12,416 bases of DNA, from the NCBI GenBank assembly GCA_964404505.1, contig CAYOKH010000051.1, positions 1 through 12,416 of the forward strand, given 5' to 3'. Origin of the DNA: DAOMNN01 sp964404505. GTDB taxonomy: Bacteria > Pseudomonadota > Gammaproteobacteria > Burkholderiales > Rhodocyclaceae. The notes beneath the pieces are model-generated. The model saw nothing but the letters and a program-made list of their open reading frames with translations, was not told the DNA's origin and did not search any database. This document shows positions 5,842-12,416 of this stretch, piece after piece. The position numbers and the translations under genes are program-made. The stretch's first letter is position 1. Each line of letters opens with the position of its first letter.

Positions 5842-6021
5842 ATGACTCAGCAACTTACCGCCCGGCCACTTCCGGTGCTCGTCGTTCAGGCCGACATCCG
5901 CATGGGCCCGCTGTTTTTTGCCATCGCTCCGTTCCTCGCGGTGGTGATGCTGGTGCTGGTGTTGATCGCAGCCGTTCCCGAGGTCTCGATCTGGTTGCCG
6001 GCACTGATGAGTGCCAAATGA
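5842..6021 (+). CDS. Small membrane peptide resembling the C-terminus of a TRAP transporter large subunit (DctM)
   Basis: A 59-residue ORF with an excellent ribosome site, GGAGGAG at 5829-5835, 6 nt before ATG 5842. An upstream in-frame ATG at 5827 overlaps that site and is disfavoured. Residues 1-18 are unremarkable, and 24-47 form one strong membrane helix. The block from MGPLFFAIAPFL through VPEVSIWLPALM (21-56) resembles the last helix of DctM/TRAP large permeases, where '..PF...L..L..FP.lslWLP..' closes the roughly 430-residue protein. The other eleven or so helices are absent. It is either a relic with a fortuitous start or a maintained short membrane peptide. The strong Shine-Dalgarno argues for translation, and the position 139 nt after the hydrolase gene suggests the same transcript. 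Function is unknown. Confidence 0.6.
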   Translation: MTQQLTARPLPVLVVQADIRMGPLFFAIAPFLAVVMLVLVLIAAVPEVSIWLPALMSAK

Positions 6022-6073
6022 GCGGCAGGCGTGGGCCATGGGTGTTTCTGCATATCCCTTATCTTGAACTTTC

Positions 6074-6631
6074 GTGAAGACCATCATCACCGAATCATCT
6101 CCTTCGACAGACAAAACCGAGCCCATTCAGGATTTTTCCCATTGCCATGAGGGCATCCTGGAGAAGCTGGACATGCTGGGCGAGCTGCCGGCCCTGCTCG
6201 AGCCGGCTGCGCGTGCCCGGGAAATTGCGGTGAATGCACTGGAATTCTTTCGGGAGTTCATATTCGAGCATCACCTCGATGAGGAGCGTGAGCTCTTTCC
6301 GGCGGTGCTGGCGAGTGCCGAAGATGGCGCCGAGTTCGACAGGGTGCAGACGATGATCAAGCGACTCACCGATGAACACCGCGAACTCGAAGCCACCTGG
6401 AAGCGCATGGAGTCCGGGCTCAAGAAGGTGGCGCAGGGCCGGATCAGTCACATCGACGTAGCCGAGATCGAGCGCCTGGTGACCCGCTATCGTGCTCATG
6501 CCCAATTCGAGGAGTCCGAGTTTCTGCCCTTGGCGCAAACGATTCCGGGCCGCAACTCGAGCCACATGGCTGCGTTGGGCTTATCGCTGCACATGCGGCA
6601 TGCCCCGAAAAAGGCCTTTACACCAATCTGA
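6074..6631 (+). CDS. Hemerythrin HHE-domain protein
   Basis: A 185-residue, mostly helical cytoplasmic protein of the hemerythrin/HHE cation-binding class, which bind a di-iron centre and sense or carry O2 or NO or protect iron-sulphur clusters. Candidate ligands sit in the expected four-helix order: His23/His25 (FSHCHEGIL), His66/His67 with Glu70 (FEHHLDEERELFP), His102 (TDEHREL), and His142 with Glu146 (YRAHAQFEESEFLPLA). The last 20 residues are probably disordered. The only usable start is GTG 6074: an in-frame TGA at 6065-6067 closes the upstream side and no ATG precedes the first helix. No Shine-Dalgarno is visible, so translation may be weak or coupled to the small ORF ending 52 nt upstream. 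Its link to gentisate breakdown is unclear; both enzymes handle O2 and iron. Confidence 0.88.
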   Translation: MKTIITESSPSTDKTEPIQDFSHCHEGILEKLDMLGELPALLEPAARAREIAVNALEFFREFIFEHHLDEERELFPAVLASAEDGAEFDRVQTMIKRLTDEHRELEATWKRMESGLKKVAQGRISHIDVAEIERLVTRYRAHAQFEESEFLPLAQTIPGRNSSHMAALGLSLHMRHAPKKAFTPI

Positions 6632-6832
6632 GGTCCCTACCACCCCCGGATCGAACAGTGCGGGCAGCAAGGATTCGCGGAGCTGCCGGCGCTCCCCGTC
6701 TGCGTCCGGGGTGCGAGCCTCATCGCGAGCGTTGGTGAAGTCACGGCGCAACTTGTTCAGGCGCAACGTTTCAAGCGCGGCGCCGCGCGGATTCCGCTCG
6801 CCTCCCCATGGCGCGCCGGCATGCGCACGCAA
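6581..6832 (-). CDS. Possible small hypothetical ORF after the M42 peptidase gene
   Basis: A TTG-started 83-codon frame on the minus strand lies 26 nt downstream of the peptidase stop, in what would otherwise be a 227-bp gap. It uses many G/C third positions. Its centre (LETLRLNKLRRDFTNARDEA) looks like an amphipathic helix with real-protein composition. Against it: no clear Shine-Dalgarno, a weak start codon, no family I recognise, and its last 17 codons overlap the convergent hemerythrin gene. It may be a minor fourth member of the operon, a decayed gene tail, or chance. Confidence 0.25.
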   Translation of the reverse strand: MRAHAGAPWGGERNPRGAALETLRLNKLRRDFTNARDEARTPDADGERRQLRESLLPALFDPGVVGTSDWCKGLFRGMPHVQR

Positions 6833-6858
6833 GGCCCGGTAATGTGCTCGCGCGGCGG

Positions 6859-8079
6859 CTATCGATCGCCCTTCGTTTCTCCATGCAGCGCATCATCCGT
6901 GTCGAGAAAATCGCCGGGCGTGGGCAGTGGCGTCGAGGGCAGGACCATGTCCTGGGGACGCAACTGCTCGGTGAAGCCTTCGAGCGATCCCATGCACAGG
7001 CGGTCCCGCTGGGTCACCGGTTCGCTCATCATGTAGGCGACGACCAACCGCGCCAGGGCCTCCAGTGCATCCCGATGGGTGCGTTCCTGCGCGTGCGAGG
7101 CATCCCCGCCGAAGCCGATCAGCGCGGTGCGGATGTCATTGCCGGCTTCCACCGCGGCGGCCGAGTCGGAGCGGTAGTACTTGAACACGTCACGTCGATG
7201 GGGGATGTCGTGTTCCTTCGCGAGCGCGATGAGCTTGTGCGTGAGGTGATAGTCGAAGGGGCCGGACATGTCCTGGACGCATATCGTCGCCGCGTGTTCG
7301 GAGGTATTCTGGCCCGGTGCGGCAATGGAGATGTCGAGGCTCACCATCTCGGCGATCTCGCCATGAAGCGCCGCCGAGGCTCCGGAGCCGACCTCCTCGG
7401 TCAGCGTCAGCAGCGGATGGACATCCACGGGCAGGAGCAGACTGTGGTCACGCACCGCCTTGCATGCCGCAAGCAGCGCCGCCACGGCGGCCTTGTCATC
7501 GAGGTAGCGCGAGTTGATATAGCCATTGGGCTGGATCTCCGGCTGCGGATCGAATGCAATCCAGTCGCCGACATTGATTCCGGCCGCCTCGAGGTCGGAA
7601 CGATTGCGCGTCGGAACGTCCACGCGCACCTCCACGTGATCCCAGCCCACCGGCTGGGAATCGACTTCCTCGCCAAAGGCATGGCCCGACGTCTTGAGCG
7701 GAAGACAGGTGCCACGCAAGTGCCCGTCGTCGGTAAATATCGTCAGGCGCGCGCCTTCGGCGAAGCGCGCGGACCAGTGGCCGATCGGCATGATGCCGAG
7801 GCGGCCGTTTTCCTTGAGGTAGCGAACCATTCCGCCGAGCGTGTCGAGATGCGCCACGACCGCGCGCGCCGGCTGTTTCTCGCGTCCGGAAAGGGTCGCG
7901 CGAATGGCCCCGCGGCGGGTCAGTTCGTATGGGATGCCGAGGGTTTCGAGGCGTCCGGCCGTATAGCGCACGGCCGCGTCGGTGAGGCCGACCGGGCTTG
8001 GGATCGCGAGCAACTGAAGCAGGGTTTCCTCGAGGAAGTCGTAGTCGATCAGGGGCAGTACGGCCGGAACCGGAATCAT
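6859..8079 (-). CDS. NAGGN-system M42 family metallopeptidase
   Basis: A 406-residue cytoplasmic aminopeptidase-fold protein of peptidase family M42, third member of the N-acetylglutaminylglutamine (NAGGN) trio. Likely metal ligands appear in family order: His77 and Asp79 (VAHLDTLGG), Asp194/195 (RYLDDKAA), catalytic Glu228 and Glu229 (LTEEVGSG), Asp249 (SLDIS), and His329 (GDASHAQERTH). The insertion of about 85 residues between the first two sites is the usual M42 lid domain. Its role in the system has not been settled; turnover of the dipeptide osmolyte or its precursor is a reasonable inference. ATG 8079 overlaps the TGA of the synthetase gene (ATGA, 8076-8079), so translation is coupled. 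The closing 20 residues are polar and not conserved-looking. Confidence 0.93.
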   Translation of the reverse strand: MIPVPAVLPLIDYDFLEETLLQLLAIPSPVGLTDAAVRYTAGRLETLGIPYELTRRGAIRATLSGREKQPARAVVAHLDTLGGMVRYLKENGRLGIMPIGHWSARFAEGARLTIFTDDGHLRGTCLPLKTSGHAFGEEVDSQPVGWDHVEVRVDVPTRNRSDLEAAGINVGDWIAFDPQPEIQPNGYINSRYLDDKAAVAALLAACKAVRDHSLLLPVDVHPLLTLTEEVGSGASAALHGEIAEMVSLDISIAAPGQNTSEHAATICVQDMSGPFDYHLTHKLIALAKEHDIPHRRDVFKYYRSDSAAAVEAGNDIRTALIGFGGDASHAQERTHRDALEALARLVVAYMMSEPVTQRDRLCMGSLEGFTEQLRPQDMVLPSTPLPTPGDFLDTDDALHGETKGDR

Positions 8080-9824
8080 CGGACAGATCCTTTTTGCGTG
8101 AACCTGGTGCTGGGAAACAGAAGGTCGACGAAACGTTCCGCAGTCGGTTGCGGTTCGTGGTTGGCAAGTCCCGGGCGTTCATTTGCCTCGATGATGACGT
8201 ATTCGGGTTCGTCCACCGCGGGCACCAGAAAATCCAGTCCGGTTACCGGGATGTCGATTTGGCGTGCGGCACGCTCGGCCGCTTCGCACAGCACCGGATG
8301 CAGACTCGAAGTGACGTCGTGAATCGTGCCCCCCGTATGGAGATTGGCTGTATTGCGAACGGTGAGTTGAACGTCGTATTCGAGCACGTCCTCCAGTTCA
8401 TGGCCTTGCGCGCGCACGCAACGCTGCGTTTCGTCGTCGATCGGAATGCGCGACTCCCCGCCGGTGGCGGCCTGGCGCCGCCGACTCTGCTTCGCGATAA
8501 GCTCCAGAACCGTGGTCCGCCCGTCGCCGATCACGACGGGCGGACGGCGCACGGCGGCGGCAACCACCCGGTAGTCGATCACCACGATGCGCAGATCCTG
8601 ACCCGCGCAATATTGCTCGAGAATGACCTTGTCGCAGGTCGTGCGCGCCCGTGCGACGGCAGACTCGACCTCTTCCGGGGTCGTGAGATTGACGCTGATC
8701 CCCTTCCCCTGCTCGCCTTCGACCGGCTTGACGACGACCGCGCCGTGCCTCGCGAGAAAGGCCGCATTGGCGTCTGCATCCGCCGCATCCTGCTGGCCGG
8801 GCACGCTCAGGCCGGCCTTCGCAAGTAGCGCGAGAGTGACGCGCTTGTCCTGGCAACGACTCATCGCAATCGCGGTGGTGAGTTCGGACAGCGACTCGCG
8901 GCACACGATGCTGCGCCCACCCAGAGTGAGCCGGAAATAGCCGTGCGCGGCATCGATGACCTCGACAAGGATGCCGCGCAGGCGCGCTTCATCCACGATC
9001 AGCCGCGCGTACGGATTCAATGTATCGATGCCGTCCCCGGGACCGGTGTACAAGGGCTCGTTGATCGCATTGCGGCGCTTCACCGCGAATGCCGGAATTC
9101 GTTGAAAGCCGAGCTTCTCGTAAAGCGCGATGGCCTGCGCGTTGTCGTGCATGACGGAGACGTCCATCCAGGCCCTTCCGCGCGCCTGATAATGCTCGGC
9201 GAGGTAACGCACCAGCGCCTCGCCGATCCCGGGATGCGCCGCCTGCGGTGCCACAGCCAGGGCCCAGAGGCTGGAGCCGTGCTGCGGGTCGGCGAAGGCC
9301 TGCACGTGATCGAGGCCCATCGCGACACCGACGATCTCGCCGCTGGCCTTGTCCTCGGCCAGCGCGTACGTGATCACGCGGCTCGCGTGAGCCTTCCACA
9401 CCTGCTGCGCATCGACCGCCACCATGTTGCGCGCACGATACATGGTGTTGATCGCAGCGACGTCGCTGCGGGTCCTGAGCCTGCGCAGGGTGAACCCGCG
9501 ACGCGCGGCGGCGCGGGGCCGATAGGCGGAGAGCTGGAGACGGAACGCATCCGACGGGTCGAGAAAGAGCTGCTGCGGCGCGCTCGCGACGACGATCTGG
9601 GGTTTCTCGACGTAGAAGGCAATATCCCGCTGGCCCGGGCGCTCGCGCAGCAGCGCCTCTGCAAGGCGCGCCGGATCGCGCCACGTCTGGGCGGGAAACC
9701 ACCGTCCCCAACCGCACTCGACCACCGCCTCGTCCGGCATCGCCTCCATTTCCGGCTGCCCCGCGGGCCAGTGGAAGGGTTGTCTACCCGCACGCAGGGC
9801 GCGCTCCAGGCTCTTTCGCATCAT
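8076..9824 (-). CDS. ngg: N-acetylglutaminylglutamine synthetase (GNAT plus ATP-grasp)
   Basis: A 582-residue two-domain enzyme that builds N-acetylglutaminylglutamine in the cytoplasm: the GNAT part acetylates glutamine and the ATP-grasp part ligates a second glutamine. The GNAT domain spans about 110-255. Its acetyl-CoA loop lies in ALAVAPQAAHPGIGEALVRY (188-207), followed by NAQAIALYEKLGF (228-240). The ATP-grasp domain spans about 300-575 and resembles cyanophycin synthetase and glutathione-synthase types. It shows VVVKPVEGEQGKGISV (363-378), the hinge ILEQYCAGQDLRI (401-413), IGDGRTTVLELI (432-443), and the Mg-binding IIEANERPGL (544-553). Two adjacent ATGs (9824, 9821) are possible starts; GAGG lies 11 nt before the first. 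It is 55 nt downstream of the amidotransferase and overlaps the peptidase gene by 4 nt, so the three form one operon. Confidence 0.95.
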   Translation of the reverse strand: MMRKSLERALRAGRQPFHWPAGQPEMEAMPDEAVVECGWGRWFPAQTWRDPARLAEALLRERPGQRDIAFYVEKPQIVVASAPQQLFLDPSDAFRLQLSAYRPRAAARRGFTLRRLRTRSDVAAINTMYRARNMVAVDAQQVWKAHASRVITYALAEDKASGEIVGVAMGLDHVQAFADPQHGSSLWALAVAPQAAHPGIGEALVRYLAEHYQARGRAWMDVSVMHDNAQAIALYEKLGFQRIPAFAVKRRNAINEPLYTGPGDGIDTLNPYARLIVDEARLRGILVEVIDAAHGYFRLTLGGRSIVCRESLSELTTAIAMSRCQDKRVTLALLAKAGLSVPGQQDAADADANAAFLARHGAVVVKPVEGEQGKGISVNLTTPEEVESAVARARTTCDKVILEQYCAGQDLRIVVIDYRVVAAAVRRPPVVIGDGRTTVLELIAKQSRRRQAATGGESRIPIDDETQRCVRAQGHELEDVLEYDVQLTVRNTANLHTGGTIHDVTSSLHPVLCEAAERAARQIDIPVTGLDFLVPAVDEPEYVIIEANERPGLANHEPQPTAERFVDLLFPSTRFTQKGSVR

Positions 9825-9879
9825 CCCGATTCATCCTCGCGGAACGTCGCATCGCGGGTACGGCCGACGCGCCACAACA

Positions 9880-11661
9880 TCATCTCTGCACACCCACATG
9901 GGTCTGCAGCCACCATTCGAGCAGCCCGAGTTGCCACAGTTTGGAACCGCGCAGCGGCGTGATGTGCGCCCCGGGATCGGCGAGAAGCATGTCGACGTAG
10001 TCCTTGCGGAACAGGCCGCGCTCGCGCGCCGCACGGCTGGACAGCGAATCGCGGACCCGTTCGAGCACGGATCCTTGCAGATACTTCAGCGCCGGGACCG
10101 GGAAATATCCCTTGGGACGATCGATCACCTCGGACGGAATGACCTTGCGCGCGGCCTCCTTCAATACACCCTTGCCCCCGTGCGCGAGTTTGTGGCGCGC
10201 CGGGATGCGCGCCGCGAGTTCGACCAGTTCGTGATCCAGGAACGGCACCCGGGCCTCCAGCCCGAACGCCATGGTCATGTTGTCGACGCGCTTTACCGGA
10301 TCGTCGACGAGCATCACGGTCGTATCGAGTCGCAGCGCCTTGTCCACCGGATCGGCCGCCCCCGGCGCGTTGAAGCGCTCGGCGACGAAAGCCGCCGACT
10401 CGTCGCCTGCGAGCGATCCGGGCGACACCACCCCGGTGTACTCATCGAAATCACGGTCACGGAATGCGTCGAGATAGTCCGCCACCGGTTGCGTGCTGCC
10501 CTCGAGCTTCGGATACCAGTGGTATCCGCCGAAGACCTCGTCCGCACCCTGTCCGCTCTGGACCACCTTGCTGTGCCGGGAGACCGCCTCGGAAAGGAGG
10601 TAGAAACCGATGCAATCGTGGCTCACCATCGGCTCGCTCATCGCCGTCACCGCTTCGGGCAGGCGCGCAAGCAGTTCCGATTCAGGGACGAAGATGCGCT
10701 CGTGGATCGTTCCGAAACGCCGCGCCACGATGTCGGCGTACTCGAACTCGTTGCCCTTCTCTCCGCCGACATCCTCGAATCCGACGTTGTAGGTCCGCAG
10801 TTCGGACACACCCGCCTCTGCCATCAGTCCGACGATCAGGCTGGAGTCGACCCCTCCCGACAGCAGTGCTCCGACCGGAACGTCGGCAACGAGACGACGC
10901 TTCACCGCGCCGCGCAATCCCTCCAGCAGAATCTCCGTCCACTCCTCGAAACCGCGCAACTCGTCACCCGCATCACGCGGGTACGCGAGCGACCAGAAGC
11001 TGCGCCCGGAGCGGCGCCCGTCGGCTTCGATGGTCATCAACGAGCCCGGGGCCAGTTTGCGCACCCCGGCGAGCATGGTCCACGGCGCCGGAACGACGGC
11101 GTGAAAAGACAGATAGAAGTTCAGCGCAACCGGATCGATGGTCGTGTCCACTCCGCCCGCATCGAGCAGCGCGGGCAGCGACGACGCGAAGCGCATGCCG
11201 CCCTCGATATCGGCATAGTAGAGGGGCTTGATCCCGAGCCGATCGCGACCGAGCAACACGCGCCCGCTGTCGCGCTCCCAGATCGCGAACGCAAACATGC
11301 CGTTGAGGCGGTGCACGAAGTCGGGCCCCCAAGCGTGGCAGGCCTTGAGCAGCACCTCCGTGTCGCCGTGCGAGTAGAAGCGATATCCAAGCCCCTCGAG
11401 CTCACGCCGCAGCTCGGGATGGTTGTACACGGCACCATTGAAGACGATACCCATTCCCAGGGCCGGGTCGAACATGGGCTGCTGCGCAGATTCTGACAGA
11501 TCCATGATCTTCAGCCGGCGGTGACCGAAGCCGTAGCCGCCCTGGGCGAACGCCCCACCGCCATCGGGCCCCCGGCTGCGCTGCCGCTCGTTCATCCGTG
11601 CAAGCGCCGCGAGGTCCGGCCCACTCCCGTCGAATCGCAACTCACCCGCAATGCCGCACAT
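9880..11661 (-). CDS. asnO: N-acetylglutaminylglutamine amidotransferase (asparagine-synthetase-like)
   Basis: A 593-residue class II glutamine amidotransferase fused to an asparagine-synthetase domain. It converts N-acetylglutaminylglutamine to its amide, the osmoprotectant NAGGN. Cys2 of MCGIAGEL is the glutaminase nucleophile. Arg49 (GHRRL), NGAVYNH (75-81) and SHGDTE (97-102) complete that site. The synthetase half carries the ATP PP-loop SGGVDSS (268-274), then QSGQGADEVFGGYHWYPKLE and the late LEARVPFLDHELVEL. The frame is open far upstream (to 12393), but that part is antisense to thiL. Met must be residue 1 for Cys2 catalysis, which fixes the start at 11661. AGGAGA lies about 10 nt upstream. 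It is first gene of the operon; expression is expected to rise with osmotic stress by analogy with Sinorhizobium and Pseudomonas, not from anything visible here. Confidence 0.95.
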   Translation of the reverse strand: MCGIAGELRFDGSGPDLAALARMNERQRSRGPDGGGAFAQGGYGFGHRRLKIMDLSESAQQPMFDPALGMGIVFNGAVYNHPELRRELEGLGYRFYSHGDTEVLLKACHAWGPDFVHRLNGMFAFAIWERDSGRVLLGRDRLGIKPLYYADIEGGMRFASSLPALLDAGGVDTTIDPVALNFYLSFHAVVPAPWTMLAGVRKLAPGSLMTIEADGRRSGRSFWSLAYPRDAGDELRGFEEWTEILLEGLRGAVKRRLVADVPVGALLSGGVDSSLIVGLMAEAGVSELRTYNVGFEDVGGEKGNEFEYADIVARRFGTIHERIFVPESELLARLPEAVTAMSEPMVSHDCIGFYLLSEAVSRHSKVVQSGQGADEVFGGYHWYPKLEGSTQPVADYLDAFRDRDFDEYTGVVSPGSLAGDESAAFVAERFNAPGAADPVDKALRLDTTVMLVDDPVKRVDNMTMAFGLEARVPFLDHELVELAARIPARHKLAHGGKGVLKEAARKVIPSEVIDRPKGYFPVPALKYLQGSVLERVRDSLSSRAARERGLFRKDYVDMLLADPGAHITPLRGSKLWQLGLLEWWLQTHVGVQR

Positions 11662-11811
11662 ACCGCAAGTTCTCCTGTTCCTCGGGCACCATCGACCGAC
11701 TCCTGCCAGACCGGACGCGGCGATCGGTGCAAGAAGGGCAGTTGCCCCATGAAACCCGGTGGCGACGAACCCGTTTTGCCCGCGGCGAACTCCGGAGCAA
11801 ACTGAGCTACC

Positions 11812-11820
11812 ATTATACCA
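11812..11820 (-). promoter_or_regulatory. Extended -10 promoter of the NAGGN operon
   Basis: On the minus strand TGGTATAAT combines a perfect TATAAT (11817-11812) with the TGn extension. No good -35 hexamer is present at 16-18 bp. Transcription would begin near 11805, giving a leader of about 144 nt before the amidotransferase ATG. A strong -10 with a poor -35 is common at stress-controlled or activator-dependent promoters. The surrounding 11808-11845 is AT-richer than the rest of the window. Confidence 0.5.
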
Positions 11821-11896
11821 AATGCCTTTGTGCAGATATTTCAGAGGCTTGCCCGGGTTAAGCTCCCGGACGCTTCGAAACCTCCCTGGTCGTTCC

Positions 11897-12416
11897 ATGC
11901 CCTCCGAGTTCGATCTCATTCGTCGCCACTTCACGCGCAGCGCGCTCCATACCGATCTGGCGGTCGGGGACGACGCCGCGCTCCTCACGCCCGCGGCCGG
12001 AATGCAGCTTGTCGTGTCCACCGACATGCTCGTAGGCGGCACCCATTTCCTGCCGGATGCGGAGCCCGAGGGGCTGGGATGGAAGGCGCTCGCGGTGAAC
12101 CTGTCCGACCTCGCCGCAATGGGCGCAGCACCTCGCTGGGCGTTTTTGGCGGTGGCGCTGCCGGCAGCGGACGAAGCGTGGATCGGCGCGTTCGCAAGAG
12201 GTTTCTTTGCCTGTGCCAGCGCCTTCGGCGTGGATCTCGCCGGCGGCGACACGACTCGGGGAACACTGAATATTTGCGTGACCGTCGTCGGCGAAGTGCC
12301 GTCGGGCAAGGCCGTCACGCGTGCCGGGGCACGTCCCGGCGACGATCTGTGGGTGACGGGCTCGCCGGGCCGGGCCGCGCTCGTCGGGCTCATGGACCGC
12401 TACCTTCGCGGGTTGC
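11897..12416 (+). CDS. thiL: Thiamine-monophosphate kinase, N-terminal part (3' end outside window)
   Basis: The first 173 residues of ThiL, the cytoplasmic enzyme that phosphorylates thiamine monophosphate to the active cofactor thiamine diphosphate. Landmarks are SEFDLIRRHF (3-12), VGDDAALL (23-30, Mg/ATP-binding aspartates), STDMLVGGTHF (41-51), NLSDLAAMGAAP (68-79), LAGGDTTRG (114-122) and the PGDDLWVTG strand (148-155). This is the PurM-like N-terminal domain plus the beginning of the C-terminal domain; intact ThiL is about 320 residues. The ATG at 11897 has no clear Shine-Dalgarno, but it sits the usual distance from EFDLI, so it is kept. It is divergent from the NAGGN operon with 235 bp between; no riboswitch-like (THI-box) element was noticed there. 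Confidence 0.93.
   Translation, partial: MPSEFDLIRRHFTRSALHTDLAVGDDAALLTPAAGMQLVVSTDMLVGGTHFLPDAEPEGLGWKALAVNLSDLAAMGAAPRWAFLAVALPAADEAWIGAFARGFFACASAFGVDLAGGDTTRGTLNICVTVVGEVPSGKAVTRAGARPGDDLWVTGSPGRAALVGLMDRYLRGL

Noticed and set aside
6605..6622. AAAGGCCTTT palindrome near the end of the hemerythrin gene as a terminator
   Set aside because: The palindrome lies inside the coding sequence and the arms are too short for a stable hairpin, with no downstream T-run.
6808..8322. 504-codon plus-strand open frame
   Set aside because: Antisense to the M42 peptidase and the end of the synthetase; no motif, and Arg/His-rich shadow composition.
9898..11496. 532-codon plus-strand open frame
   Set aside because: Antisense to the amidotransferase gene, which carries full catalytic motifs on the other strand.
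11735..11817. tRNA-like string GGTAGCTCAGTT on the minus strand, with a GGTTCG further on
   Set aside because: It resembles a tRNA D-arm and T-loop, but no 7-bp acceptor stem or anticodon arm can be built at the right distances. The first part overlaps the -10 box.
11662..12393. 244-codon N-terminal extension of the amidotransferase frame
   Set aside because: The amidotransferase needs Cys at position 2 after Met removal, and Met 11661 has a good ribosome site. The extension is antisense to thiL and has no recognisable domain.

Overview
The window is GC-rich chromosomal DNA of proteobacterial type. The gene set (gentisate ring cleavage, a Mn2+-type riboswitch leader, the N-acetylglutaminylglutamine trio) and the codon use would suit a betaproteobacterium of the Azoarcus/Thauera/Aromatoleum kind. 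That placement is an inference, not something the sequence proves.

Layout. (1) Positions 1-2001 are a gene graveyard around one intact gene. There is the last 44 codons of an unidentified protein (2-136, +), the first 33 codons of a CheB-type methylesterase cut off by a stop (337-438, -), and an intact DsbA/FrnE-like thioredoxin-fold protein (610-1317, -). Next come a C-terminal scrap of an IS91-family transposase fused out of frame to a C-terminal scrap of a tyrosine recombinase (1442-1742, -), and a shortened histidine-phosphatase-like reading frame (1831-2001, +). (2) Positions 1951-2734 form a compact regulatory unit. A sigma70-type promoter leads into a yybP-ykoY (manganese) riboswitch, whose 3' strand can alternatively form a long hairpin that buries the Shine-Dalgarno and GTG start of a UPF0016/GDT1 Mn exporter-like gene. 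(3) Positions 2849-6631 hold a LysR regulator divergent from gentisate 1,2-dioxygenase and a fumarylpyruvate-hydrolase-like gene, then a tiny membrane ORF resembling the C-terminus of a TRAP transporter large subunit, then a hemerythrin-like protein. No maleylpyruvate isomerase is present. (4) Positions 6859-11661 on the minus strand are the complete three-gene N-acetylglutaminylglutamine amide (NAGGN) osmoprotectant operon: amidotransferase, then GNAT/ATP-grasp synthetase, then M42 peptidase, with an extended -10 promoter at 11812-11820. (5) Divergent from it, thiL (thiamine-monophosphate kinase) starts at 11897 and runs off the window.

Functionally there are three working modules: manganese export under riboswitch control, gentisate catabolism to fumarate and pyruvate under a LysR regulator, and synthesis plus probable turnover of a dipeptide osmolyte. 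No rRNA, tRNA or CRISPR array was seen. I do not see a wholly new multi-gene system. The most distinctive items are the riboswitch/start-codon hairpin, the integrase-IS91 fusion scar, and the orphan TRAP tail peptide in the gentisate cluster.
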